DNA of 42,376 bases from CAUUCF01 sp045580225 (GCA_045580225.1 JAZNNJ010000010.1:1-42376); one strand, 5' to 3'. Positions 8,252 through 16,557 are shown, counted from the stretch's first letter. Program-made: numbers and translations. Notes: generated by a model not told the origin, from the letters alone.

Positions 8252-9346
8252 ATGAAAAGATATTTTTTACTATTTTTAATAACATTTTTCGCTTGCGATA
8301 TAATTCTAGCTGCATCAAAACCCAAATTTATCCTATCCGGTGATATTGGAGGTACTAACGCTAGACTAAGACTAACTAAAATTACTGAAAATAAAGACAA
8401 AGTTATCTTATCCGAAAATATTTATTTGGTAAACAACTACCCAAATTTTAATAAACTAATTTCAGAATTCGTAAATCAAACAATAGGTAACCAACCAATA
8501 TCAGGAATTTGCTTGGCAGTAGCAGGTCCAATCACTAATCAAAAAGTAAAATTAACCAATTCCCCTTGGTATATAGATACCCAAGAATTAAGTACTATTT
8601 TTAATTTGAAAACAAATAAAATAAAAATAATTAATGATTTTACTGGAGTGGGATATGGCATAGATAATCTACCTCCAAATAAAATCATAACTTTACAAAA
8701 AGGCAACAAAATAGAAAATAGCGTAAGAGTATTTATGGGATCAGGCACTGGATTAGGAGTAGGTTATGCTTATTTTAACACAAAGAATTACATTGTACAT
8801 CCTTGCGAAGGTGGTCATACTAGTTTTGCACCTAATAACGAATTACAATTCAATTTACGTAATTATTTAATTAAAAAATATCCGGAAACTGATGATATTT
8901 CTGTTGAATATTTACTTAGCGGACAAGGTATATGTGATATTTATGAATATTTATCAAAAAATAATTCGACACACACTCAAGAAAATGATTTATTGCAAAC
9001 AATTTTAAAAAGTACTCCTAAAAAAGATAAAGCAAAAATTATTGTTAAATTTGCTTTAGATCATCATGAACATTTATTATCTAATGAAGTTTTAAAATGT
9101 TTTACACAAATTTTAGCTTCAAAAACATCGGATGTAATTTTATCATATTTCCCCCAAGATGGAATATATCTAGTAGGTGGCATCATAAATACAATTCTAA
9201 AATCTGATAAATACCAAAAAATTTTCCTAGAAACCTTATTAAAAAAGGATAAAATATCTTATCTTATACCAAATTTTCCAATCTATTTAGTTGATCACAA
9301 TATGATTGGTTTAGATGGAGCAGAAAATTTTGCAATGCAAATTTAA
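8252..9346 (+). CDS. glk: Glucokinase (E. coli Glk family) with an N-terminal signal peptide
   Basis: ATP-dependent phosphorylation of glucose to glucose-6-phosphate. Family signatures are clear: the phosphate-binding SGDIGGTNARLRL, catalytic Asp129 in IINDFTGVG, the glucose ligands Glu186 and His189 in CEGGHTSFAP, and GSGTGLGVGYA. These residues sit 29 positions later than in E. coli Glk (Asp100, Glu157, His160), so the domain is complete and carries about 29 extra N-terminal residues. The extension looks like a Sec signal: MKRYFLLFLITFFACDIILA with a possible cleavage after ILAA. A GAGGG a few bases before the ATG supports this start, and there is no internal Met before residue 160. A cytosolic enzyme should not have this, so it could be membrane-tethered, exported or a recent N-terminal addition. 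It probably shares a transcript with the cyclase. Confidence 0.93.
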   Translation: MKRYFLLFLITFFACDIILAASKPKFILSGDIGGTNARLRLTKITENKDKVILSENIYLVNNYPNFNKLISEFVNQTIGNQPISGICLAVAGPITNQKVKLTNSPWYIDTQELSTIFNLKTNKIKIINDFTGVGYGIDNLPPNKIITLQKGNKIENSVRVFMGSGTGLGVGYAYFNTKNYIVHPCEGGHTSFAPNNELQFNLRNYLIKKYPETDDISVEYLLSGQGICDIYEYLSKNNSTHTQENDLLQTILKSTPKKDKAKIIVKFALDHHEHLLSNEVLKCFTQILASKTSDVILSYFPQDGIYLVGGIINTILKSDKYQKIFLETLLKKDKISYLIPNFPIYLVDHNMIGLDGAENFAMQI

Positions 9347-9445
9347 TAATATTTTATTAATGGTATTGATCAGCAATTTAACTTAAATCTAAAAAAGATG
9401 AAGTATATTTGTGTTATGCAATTATAAATATTACTAAAATATTAA

Positions 9446-9474
9446 TTGCCTGATTAACAAATATCTGTTAACTT
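9446..9474 (+). promoter_or_regulatory. Possible promoter for the small ORF and sigma factor
   Basis: TTGCCT (9446-9451), 17 bases, TAACTT (9469-9474), 26 bases before the small ORF. Both hexamers are imperfect; the spacing is right. Confidence 0.25.
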
Positions 9475-9500
9475 AAGATGTAATTTTGGAGGAGGTAAAA

Positions 9501-9626
9501 ATGAGGAATTCAAAAAATTACCGTGAATTTCTTAAATATTTAATTAGTGAACAGTGCGCAAATGATTTACAAACTGATTTGCAAGAAAACCAAGAAGTTA
9601 ATAATCAAAAAAAATTACCAATTTAA
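9501..9626 (+). CDS. Small protein of 41 residues upstream of the sigma factor, function unknown
   Basis: An ATG preceded by GGAGGAGG with five bases of spacing, the strongest ribosome binding site I see in the window. The peptide starts MRNSKNYREFLKYLISEQCA, is hydrophilic with one Cys, has a Gln/Asn-rich end (QENQEVNNQKK) and no membrane segment. The sigma factor starts six bases after its stop, so translation is probably coupled. It could be a leader controlling sigma-factor translation, a small regulator of the sigma factor, or a fragment. I do not recognise a family. The ribosome binding site and tight spacing make it likely to be translated. Confidence 0.6.
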   Translation: MRNSKNYREFLKYLISEQCANDLQTDLQENQEVNNQKKLPI

Positions 9627-9632
9627 GTCATT

Positions 9633-10484
9633 ATGAAACAAGATTTAAAAGAAATTACTTCTAATACTTTTCAACATTATCTAAAAAAGATTAGCTTTTA
9701 TCCTGTGCTTAGTAGTGAGGAAGAACAACAATTAGCTATTCAAATCCAAAATGGTAGTTTAACTGCTAAAAAGGAGTTAGTAGAAAAAAATTTGCGTTTA
9801 GTTATTTGTGTTATCAAAAAATATCGTAGGTATTATGGCGATGATTTTTTAGACTTGATTGAAGAAGGTAATATTGGCCTGATAAAAGCAGCAGAAAAAT
9901 TTGATCCAACCTTGGGTTTCCGTTTTTCAACCTATGCAATCTGGTGGATAAAACAAGCAGTCGAAACCACTATTCGTAATAAAGAATTAATAAAAATCCC
10001 TGATAATTTGCGTGCCGAATTAAAAAATTATTCAAAACAAATTAGTGATTTTAAAAGTAGGACAGGACGTTCACCTTTAGTATCTGAAATGATGAAAATT
10101 ACAAGTAAATCTCGTGAAAAGATAATAGAATTGAACAATTATTTAAAAATAGAGACTTTATCTTTAGACGTAGAAATTGAATCAGGAAATAAAGAACATT
10201 TTATCGATAATTTGATTGATAACAACCATAAAGAACCAACTGAAGAAATTCACTTAGATTATTTAATTATGATAATTGATCAATGGTTAGATACATTACA
10301 ACCTGAACAAAGTGAAGTAATTGCTAGACATTTCGGTTTAAAGAATTATCCTAAAAGTAATTTGGGAGAAATTAGCAAAATTATGAACTTGCCTGTAACA
10401 AAGGTAAAAAAATTACAGGAAGCTGGTTTAAAAAAGTTACGGAAATTAGCTCTTGATAACGATATGATAGATGTATTTGAATAA
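9633..10484 (+). CDS. rpoS: RpoS-like RNA polymerase sigma factor (sigma70 family, group 2)
   Basis: Directs RNA polymerase to stationary-phase and stress promoters if it is RpoS. Region 1.2 is QHYLKKISFYPVLSSEEEQQ, and region 2 has VEKNLRLVICVIKKY, DLIEEGNIGLIKAAEKFDP and FRFSTYAIWWIKQAVE. Region 3 starts at IPDNLRAELKNY, and region 4 has ARHFGLKNYPKSNLGEI with the HTH MNLPVTKVKKLQEAGLKKLR. The 283 residues compare with 330 in E. coli RpoS; the loss is mainly N-terminal, with no region 1.1 and no RpoD non-conserved domain, which excludes RpoD. RpoH is the main alternative, but regions 1.2, 4 and the C-terminus fit RpoS better. No nlpD lies upstream; the small ORF takes that place. Its last 14 bases overlap hemW. 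Confidence 0.78.
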   Translation: MKQDLKEITSNTFQHYLKKISFYPVLSSEEEQQLAIQIQNGSLTAKKELVEKNLRLVICVIKKYRRYYGDDFLDLIEEGNIGLIKAAEKFDPTLGFRFSTYAIWWIKQAVETTIRNKELIKIPDNLRAELKNYSKQISDFKSRTGRSPLVSEMMKITSKSREKIIELNNYLKIETLSLDVEIESGNKEHFIDNLIDNNHKEPTEEIHLDYLIMIIDQWLDTLQPEQSEVIARHFGLKNYPKSNLGEISKIMNLPVTKVKKLQEAGLKKLRKLALDNDMIDVFE

Positions 10485-11568
10485 AGAATTAGGTTTATAT
10501 TTACATTTCCCGTGGTGTATTAAGAAATGTCCATATTGTGATTTTAATTCTTACTCCATCAGATCTTGGTCAGTAGAGCATTATCTAACCTCAACAGAAC
10601 AAGAAATTGACTATTGGGCTACGAGAATAGAAAAATCTACATTTAAAAGTATATATTTTGGCGGAGGAACTCCAACCCTTTTAAAACCTAAATTAATTAA
10701 TTTAATTTTAGAAAAGTTATGTAAATACTTTAACTTTAATCAAAATATTGAAATTAGCATAGAAGGAAATCCAGCAACTTTTACTAGATCAGAATTGCAA
10801 ACCTACCATAATTTAGGAATTAACCGCTTTTCAATAGGCATCCAAACATTTAATGAAGAAAAGCTAAAGATATTAAAACGTCTAAATACTGTATCATCAG
10901 GGAAAGCAGCTATAGAAAAAGTACAATCAATTTTTAATAATTTCAACATTGATTTAATGTATGGATTACCGAATCAAACAGTATCTGAAGCATTAGAAGA
11001 TTTAAAACAAGCGCTACAATTTCATCCCGCTCACCTATCTTGGTATCAATTAACTTTAAAAAATAACAGTTCCTTAACTGGCATTTTACCAACAGAGGAA
11101 ACAATAGAGCAAATAGAACAAGAAGGTAAACAATTCCTTACATTAAATAACATGAAACAATATGAAATTTCTGCTTATTCTAAGAAAGGTAAAGAATGTA
11201 AACATAACCTAAATTATTGGCAATATGGAGATTATTTAGCTTTGGGAGCAGGAAGTCATGGGAAACTAACTAAATTAGACGGTATATGGCGTTATTCGTA
11301 TTTTAAAAACCCTCAAAAAATAGGTTATCGATCTAAAAAATTAAAAAAGAAAGAAATTATTTTAGAATTCTTTTTGAATCGTTTTCGATTAACTAAGCCA
11401 ATACCTATTCAAGAGTTTATCGATCAAACTAGGTTGTCTTTTAAAGATATTCAGAGTAAATTAATGAAAGCAGAAGAAAATGGTTTTATTAATTTAAATA
11501 AAAAAAGAATATCATTAACTCAACTTGGCAAAAATTATCTTGATGATTTATTATTATTATTTATATAG
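10471..11568 (+). CDS. hemW: Heme chaperone HemW (radical SAM, formerly HemN-like)
   Basis: Radical-SAM protein that binds heme and hands it to respiratory-chain proteins; related to coproporphyrinogen dehydrogenase HemN but with a different role. The [4Fe-4S] motif is CIKKCPYCDFNSY, where the pattern CxxxCxxC followed by DFNS marks HemW. SAM-binding residues include YFGGGTPTLL and the conserved ISIEGNPATFT, and FSIGIQTFNEEKLKILKR and DLMYGLPNQT follow. The C-terminal HemN_C-type domain begins near residue 230. The length of 365 is normal for HemW and short for HemN (about 450). The ATG lies inside the end of the sigma-factor gene, so the two are probably co-translated. The uracil-DNA glycosylase starts five bases after its stop. 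Confidence 0.93.
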   Translation: MYLNKELGLYLHFPWCIKKCPYCDFNSYSIRSWSVEHYLTSTEQEIDYWATRIEKSTFKSIYFGGGTPTLLKPKLINLILEKLCKYFNFNQNIEISIEGNPATFTRSELQTYHNLGINRFSIGIQTFNEEKLKILKRLNTVSSGKAAIEKVQSIFNNFNIDLMYGLPNQTVSEALEDLKQALQFHPAHLSWYQLTLKNNSSLTGILPTEETIEQIEQEGKQFLTLNNMKQYEISAYSKKGKECKHNLNYWQYGDYLALGAGSHGKLTKLDGIWRYSYFKNPQKIGYRSKKLKKKEIILEFFLNRFRLTKPIPIQEFIDQTRLSFKDIQSKLMKAEENGFINLNKKRISLTQLGKNYLDDLLLLFI

Positions 11569-11573
11569 AATTT

Positions 11574-12197
11574 ATGAATGATGTATTAGCTTTATTAGGT
11601 ATTGAACGTTGGCAATTGAGAAATCCCAATTCATGGGAAAATTTACAAAATTCTTTAAAAAAATGTCAACTTTGTGCTTTAGCTAAAACCAGAAACAATT
11701 TAGTTCTAGGTGAAGGCAATCTAAATCCAGATGTTGTTTTTATTGGCGAAGCCCCCGGAGAACAAGAAGATCTACAAGGTAGACCTTTTGTAGGAAAAGC
11801 TGGACAATTATTAGATCAAATGTTAAAAGCTATCCAATTAACTAGAAAAAATATTTATATCGCTAACATTTTAAAATGTCGACCTCCTAATAATCGCAAT
11901 CCATTTCCTGCAGAAATAAAAAATTGTACTGTTTATTTACAACAACAGCTATTATTACTAAAACCTAAATGCCTAGTAGCAGTCGGAAAAATCTCCGCTA
12001 ATTACCTACTACAAACCAACGCTCCAATGAGTGAATTAAGAGGTAATTGGTTTAATTATCAACTAGGAGAACAAATTATCCCATTATTCGTAATTTACCA
12101 CCCAGCGTATTTACTACGTTCGCCGCGTGATAAAAAAATAGCTTATGAAGATTTATTACAATTATCAAAAAGAATAAACACTCTCCAAATTTACTAA
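11574..12197 (+). CDS. Uracil-DNA glycosylase, family 4 (Fe-S)
   Basis: Removes uracil from DNA to start base-excision repair. It is the thermostable-type, [4Fe-4S] family 4 enzyme, not the Ung type. Visible residues are the cluster pair CQLC near residue 32, the active-site motif GEAPGEQEDLQGRPFVGKAG, NILKCRPPNNRNP with further cluster Cys (ILKCRPP, IKNCTVY), and the C-terminal HPAYLLRSP. The N-terminus before the cluster (MNDVLALLGIERW) is short, and the 207-residue length is typical. It closes the operon with the sigma factor and hemW. The stop is one base from the stop of prfB on the other strand, so there is no room for a separate terminator. Confidence 0.93.
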   Translation: MNDVLALLGIERWQLRNPNSWENLQNSLKKCQLCALAKTRNNLVLGEGNLNPDVVFIGEAPGEQEDLQGRPFVGKAGQLLDQMLKAIQLTRKNIYIANILKCRPPNNRNPFPAEIKNCTVYLQQQLLLLKPKCLVAVGKISANYLLQTNAPMSELRGNWFNYQLGEQIIPLFVIYHPAYLLRSPRDKKIAYEDLLQLSKRINTLQIY

Positions 12198-12198
12198 T

Positions 12199-13309
12199 CT
12201 ACACTAGTATCTGATTACTATGTTTCAAACTCGCTTTAATCATATTATCTAAGTTGCCATCCAAAATAGAAACAGGATTACGCGATTCTAAACCAGTACG
12301 TAAATCTTTTACTCTTGAATCATCTAAAATATAAGATCTAATCTGGCTTCCCCAAGAAATATCTAACTTAGCAGCTTCTATACTGTCTTTTTCGGCTTGT
12401 TTTTTACGTAACTCCAACTCATACAACTTAGCTTTCAATTGTTTCATAGCCTGATTCCGATTTTGCAATTGCGAACGCTCACTTTGACATTGAATAATTA
12501 AACCAGAAGGTAAATGCTTAATACGTACTGCTGAATCCGTTTTATTAACATGTTGCCCACCGGCTCCTTGAGCACGATAAGTATCAATTCTTAAATCATT
12601 AGGATTAATCTCTATTTCAATATTTTCATCTACATCAGGGTACACAAAAACTGAAGCAAAAGAAGTGTGCCGTTTATGATTAGCATCAAACGGAGACTTA
12701 CGAACTAAACGATGTACACCAGTTTCAGTCTTTAACCATCCGTATGCAAAATTGCCACTGATTTTCAACGTTGCACTTTTAATACCTGCTGTATCACCAT
12801 CCGATAACTCTAAAATCTGCACCTCAAAATTATGCAAATGACCGAATTTAAGATACATTCTTAGTAACATTTCTGCCCAGTCTTGAGCTTCGGTTCCTCC
12901 TGAACCACTTTGGATATCTAAATAAGCATCATTACGATCTAATGAGTAAATAAAAAGCTTTTGAAACTCTAGAACTTGATATTGCTTTATTAACTGACAA
13001 ACTTTATTATTTAATTCATTTAAAAGTTCACTATCCTCTTCCAGTAAAAGCAATTCCAATAACTCTTGTTGTTCATAAAGTTCTTTAGTTAATAACTCCA
13101 ACGGTTCCAAAACTTGCACTAACCTAACTTGCTCCTTAGCTAAAACTTGATGCTTCGTTAAATCTTGCCATACCGCTGGATCCTGCAATAAAGCTTTAAT
13201 TTCTTCTAAACGCTGTTTTTTACCTTCATAGTCAAAGATAACCTCGGAGGCTCGCTACTCCAGCAATTAACTCCGCCAATCGATTACCTAAAAGACTAAT
13301 ATCAATCAT
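12199..13309 (-). CDS. prfB: Peptide chain release factor 2, expressed by a +1 frameshift
   Basis: RF2 recognises UGA and UAA and triggers peptide release. Two frames must be joined. The first runs from the ATG at 13309 for 25 codons (MIDISLLGNRLAELIAGVAS, then LRGYL) to an in-frame TGA at 13234-13232. Slipping forward one base gives Asp (GAC, 13233-13231) and the remaining 344 residues, for a protein of about 369, compared with 365 in E. coli. The stop-recognition tripeptide SPF (RKSPFDANHKRH) and the catalytic GGQ (GAGGQHVNKTDS) are present. This is the family's normal autoregulation: low RF2 makes the ribosome pause at UGA and shift. Annotation from the second frame alone would lose about 40 N-terminal residues. 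No lysS follows it, unlike E. coli. Confidence 0.97.
13228..13250 (-). promoter_or_regulatory. Programmed +1 ribosomal frameshift site of prfB
   Basis: On the minus strand CCTCCGAGGTTATCTTTGAC: the slippery CTT, the in-frame TGA and the following C are as in E. coli. The internal Shine-Dalgarno-like element, AGGGGG in E. coli, is reduced to GAGG here. Confidence 0.93.
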
Positions 13310-13338
13310 AACTTACTCAATAATTTAGTATTTACATC

Positions 13339-13373
13339 AAAAAAACAAGAAAGCTCCCTACGGAGCCTTCTTG
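13339..13373 (-). terminator. Rho-independent terminator of groESL
   Basis: On the minus strand a hairpin with stem CAAGAAgGCTCC pairing with GGAGCtTTCTTG (13373-13346) is followed by seven T (13345-13339). It lies 15 bases after the groEL stop. It also insulates groEL from prfB. Confidence 0.85.
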
Positions 13374-13387
13374 CTAAAAGAATGACA

Positions 13388-15040
13388 TTACATCATACCC
13401 ATGTCACCCATGCCGCCCATGCCACCAGGAGCACCATGGCCACCACAACATTCCTCTTTCTTGCTTGGTAACTCAGTAATCATACATTCAGTAGTTAACA
13501 TCAATCCAGCAATGGAAGCTGCATTCTGTAAAGCTGTTCTAGTCACTTTAGTCGGATCTAATATACCCATTGCAACTAAATCCCCAAATTCACCTGTAGC
13601 AGCATTGTACCCAAAATTACCTTGACCTTCGGCAACTTTATTAACGACAACAGAAGCCTCATCACCGCAATTGTTTACAATTTGTCTTAATGGAGCTTCC
13701 ATGGCTTTACGAACGATATTAATACCAGAATCTTGGTCACAATTATTACCCCTAATTCCTGATAATTTAGCCAATGCACGAATTAAGGCAACTCCACCAC
13801 CAGGCACAACACCTTCTTCTACTGCTGCTCTAGTTGCGTGTAAAGCATCTTCAACTCGAGCTTTTTTCTCTTTCATTTCTACTTCAGTAGCAGCACCAAC
13901 TTTAATTACAGCAACCCCTCCAGCCAATTTAGCTAAGCGTTCCTGTAATTTTTCTTTATCATAATCAGAAGTAGCACTAGCAATTTCATTACGAATCTGC
14001 TGAATACGAGAAGAAATATCTTCTTTAGTACCTTTACCATCGATAATAGTGGAATTATCTTTAGTTACAATAACCCGCTTAGCTTGCCCTAAGTCTTCTA
14101 AAGTAGCACCTTCTAAATTCAATCCTACTTCCTCTGAAATTACACGAGCATTAGTCAAAATAGCAATATCTTGTAACATAGCCTTCCTTCTGTCACCAAA
14201 CCCAGGAGCTTTAACTGCCACAACCTTAACAATACCACGCATATTGTTTACTACTAAAGTAGCTAAAGCTTCACCTTCAACATCTTCTGCAATGATAAAT
14301 AAAGGTTTACCTGCCTTAGCAATACCCTCTAATAAAGGTAACATTTCTCTGATATTAGAAATCTTTTTATCAACGATTAAAATGTAAGGATTCTGTAACT
14401 CCGCACTCATCGACTGTTGATCATTAATGAAATAAGGAGATAAATAACCTCGATCAAATTGCATACCTTCTACAATTTCCAACTCGTTATCTAAACCAGA
14501 ACCATCTTCTACTGTAATAACTCCTTCTTTACCAACTTTTTCCATGGCGCTAGCAATAATTGTGCCAATTGCAGTATCTGCATTTGCAGAAATAGTACCT
14601 ACTTGTGCAATTGATTTTTCATCACTGCAAGGTTTAGACATAGCTGCTAACTCCTCAACTACTGTTTTTACAGCCAAATCCATACCACGCTTTAAATCCA
14701 TAGGATTCATACCGGCAGCCACTGCTTTGATACCTTCAGTTAACATACCCCTAGCTAACACTGTAGCAGTAGTAGTACCATCTCCTGCGATATCAGAAGT
14801 TTTAGAGGCAACTTCCTTAACAATTTGCGCCCCCATATTCATAAATTTATCTTTTAATTCTACTTCTTTCGCTACAGAAACACCATCTTTAGTAATAGTA
14901 GGTGCACCATAAGATTTATCCAAAACTACGTTACGTCCTTTAGGGCCCAAAGTTACTGCTACAGCATCGGCTAATAAATTAACCCCTTCAAGCATTGACT
15001 GTCTAGCTTCACCACCAAATTTTAAATCTTTAGCTGTCAT
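13388..15040 (-). CDS. groEL: 60 kDa chaperonin GroEL
   Basis: ATP-driven tetradecameric folding chamber in the cytosol, working with the GroES lid. The 550 residues have the family landmarks: VTLGPKGRNVVLDKSYGAPT and DGVSVAKEVEL near the nucleotide pocket, the conserved GDGTTTATVLAR with its catalytic Asp, the apical-domain VEGMQFDRGYLSPYF, and EEGVVPGGGVALIRA. The C-terminus is the expected Gly/Met-rich tail (GGMGGMGDMGMM), preceded by a less usual KKEECCGGHGAPGG with a Cys pair and a His. The start is ten bases after groES. Codon choice is less AT-biased than in neighbouring genes, as expected for a highly expressed gene. The terminator at 13339-13373 ends the unit. Confidence 0.99.
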   Translation of the reverse strand: MTAKDLKFGGEARQSMLEGVNLLADAVAVTLGPKGRNVVLDKSYGAPTITKDGVSVAKEVELKDKFMNMGAQIVKEVASKTSDIAGDGTTTATVLARGMLTEGIKAVAAGMNPMDLKRGMDLAVKTVVEELAAMSKPCSDEKSIAQVGTISANADTAIGTIIASAMEKVGKEGVITVEDGSGLDNELEIVEGMQFDRGYLSPYFINDQQSMSAELQNPYILIVDKKISNIREMLPLLEGIAKAGKPLFIIAEDVEGEALATLVVNNMRGIVKVVAVKAPGFGDRRKAMLQDIAILTNARVISEEVGLNLEGATLEDLGQAKRVIVTKDNSTIIDGKGTKEDISSRIQQIRNEIASATSDYDKEKLQERLAKLAGGVAVIKVGAATEVEMKEKKARVEDALHATRAAVEEGVVPGGGVALIRALAKLSGIRGNNCDQDSGINIVRKAMEAPLRQIVNNCGDEASVVVNKVAEGQGNFGYNAATGEFGDLVAMGILDPTKVTRTALQNAASIAGLMLTTECMITELPSKKEECCGGHGAPGGMGGMGDMGMM

Positions 15041-15050
15041 AAATTACCCT

Positions 15051-15341
15051 CTACTTAATAATTGCTAAAATATCTTCCTCTTTCATTACCACGTATTCTT
15101 CGCCGTCAAATTTAAATTCCGTTCCACTATAACGACTAAATAAAACTGTATCACCTTCTTTTACTGTCATCGGACGAATTGTACCATCTTTTAATGTCTT
15201 ACCAGGACCAACAAAACATACCTTACCTTGGGTTGGTTTTTCACTATTGGCTGTACTCGGTATTACAATTCCTCCGGCTGTCGTTTTTTCATCATCTCTT
15301 TTGATCACAACACGATCATTTAATGGATAAATAAATGCCAT
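15051..15341 (-). CDS. groES: 10 kDa co-chaperonin GroES
   Basis: Heptameric lid of the GroEL chamber. The 96 residues compare with 97 in E. coli. Seen are the N-terminal PLNDRVVIKRDD, the mobile loop TTAGGIVIPSTANSEKPTQG with the GroEL-binding GIVIP, and the C-terminal VMKEEDILAIIK. The ATG at 15341 has AAGAGG upstream. It is first in the groES-groEL pair, with a 55-base gap to lpxB that holds the likely promoter. Confidence 0.98.
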   Translation of the reverse strand: MAFIYPLNDRVVIKRDDEKTTAGGIVIPSTANSEKPTQGKVCFVGPGKTLKDGTIRPMTVKEGDTVLFSRYSGTEFKFDGEEYVVMKEEDILAIIK

Positions 15342-15372
15342 TTTTACCTCTTAAATAAATTCTAACATTTTT

Positions 15373-15401
15373 TAAATATGATCTTTTTAAATTTTTTCAA
15401 G
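15373..15401 (-). promoter_or_regulatory. groES promoter, with a sigma32-like -35
   Basis: On the minus strand CTTGAA (15401-15396) is a perfect heat-shock sigma32 -35 core. About 15 bases later comes CATATTTA, which matches the CCCCATnT -10 only partly. Read as sigma70 it is TTGAAA, 16 bases, TATTTA (15378-15373). The -35 overlaps the last codons of lpxB. No CIRCE element is present. Confidence 0.42.
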
Positions 15402-16539
15402 AGCATTCAATTAATTCTTCTAAAATTTTTTTAAAATTAACTACCGGAGTATCCAAAAAATTTCTTTTTATTTGCTGAAAAACCTTAACTTGCTTTTGAC
15501 GCTCCTCCGAACTTTGTAACAATTTTAATAAAGTATCTGATAAATTTTGTGGAGAAATTTGATCTTGCAGAAATTCCGGAGCTACTTGATATCCAGCTAA
15601 AATATTACACAGGCCTACGTTGGGTATTTTAAGAAATTTCCTAGCCAATTGGTATTCCCACCATTTACCTCGATAAATTATAACTAATGGTTTTTCAGAT
15701 AAAGCAATTTCCAAAGTAGCAGTACCAGAAGCGGCTAAAACAACATCTGATACAGTAATCACATCATAAGAATTTTCTAAAACAATAATTTTCAAATCTG
15801 GATACTTACTCAAAAAGCCATCAATAATTTCCTTTTCAATAGAAATAGCCTTAGACAATACTAATTGTATTTCTATTCTTTTAGATAAAAATCTAGCCGT
15901 ATCCAACATATCTAACATCAAATACTTAATTTCGCTAATCCTGCTACCTGGAAATAAGCCCAGGGTCACTACCTTCGGATTGAGATTTAATTTACTATGC
16001 AAACTTTCGAGAGAAAGATGCTGTTCAATCCTTTTTAACAAAACATTACCTACATAATTTACATTGATTCCACGCTGACGATAATATTCAACCTCAAAAG
16101 GATAAATAACTGCCATACTATCTACATATCGCCTTATAAGCTCAATTCTTTTCGGGCGCCATGCCCAAATAGTAGGACTAATAAAATATAGTACTTTACA
16201 CCCCGCTTCTTTAGCTACTTTAGCTAAACGTAAATTAAAGTCCGGATAATCAACCAAAACAACAATAGGACGCATCTCTTTAATAAAAGTTTTCAGGCGC
16301 CTCCATGCAAAATAAATTTCTTTGACACTTTTTAGCAAATCATTTATTCCCATCACATGCAATTTTTTTGTGTCAACTAATAAATTAACTCCTGCATTAG
16401 CTAAATTCTCTCCTCCCATACCGTAGAGAGCAAAACTAAATGCTTGCACCTGCTTAATTAGTTCTAAAGCATGTAACTCCCCAGAAATCTCACCTGTAAC
16501 AATCAATAAAGGAGGCAAATTTTGATTCTTATTTAACAT
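15397..16539 (-). CDS. lpxB: Lipid-A-disaccharide synthase LpxB
   Basis: GT19 transferase joining UDP-diacylglucosamine and lipid X to form lipid A disaccharide at the inner membrane; its presence shows that LPS is made. The 380 residues match the family (E. coli 382). Visible are the N-terminal VTGEISGELHALELI, YGMGGENLANAGVNL, VLVDYPDFNLRLAK, YFISPTIWAWRPKRI, the donor-site LFPGSRISEIKYL, AASGTATLEIAL and PLVIIYRG. It stands apart from lpxA and lpxD, which are not in the window. A 229-base gap separates it from the barrel gene upstream and contains its likely promoter. Its stop overlaps the -35 of groES. Confidence 0.97.
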   Translation of the reverse strand: MLNKNQNLPPLLIVTGEISGELHALELIKQVQAFSFALYGMGGENLANAGVNLLVDTKKLHVMGINDLLKSVKEIYFAWRRLKTFIKEMRPIVVLVDYPDFNLRLAKVAKEAGCKVLYFISPTIWAWRPKRIELIRRYVDSMAVIYPFEVEYYRQRGINVNYVGNVLLKRIEQHLSLESLHSKLNLNPKVVTLGLFPGSRISEIKYLMLDMLDTARFLSKRIEIQLVLSKAISIEKEIIDGFLSKYPDLKIIVLENSYDVITVSDVVLAASGTATLEIALSEKPLVIIYRGKWWEYQLARKFLKIPNVGLCNILAGYQVAPEFLQDQISPQNLSDTLLKLLQSSEERQKQVKVFQQIKRNFLDTPVVNFKKILEELIECS

Positions 16540-16557
16540 ATTAAAATATCAATCCTA

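Noticed and set aside
13401..14912. Several plus-strand frames of 70 to 120 codons opposite groEL
   Set aside because: They are shadows of the highly biased groEL codons, with no ribosome sites, promoters or family resemblance.
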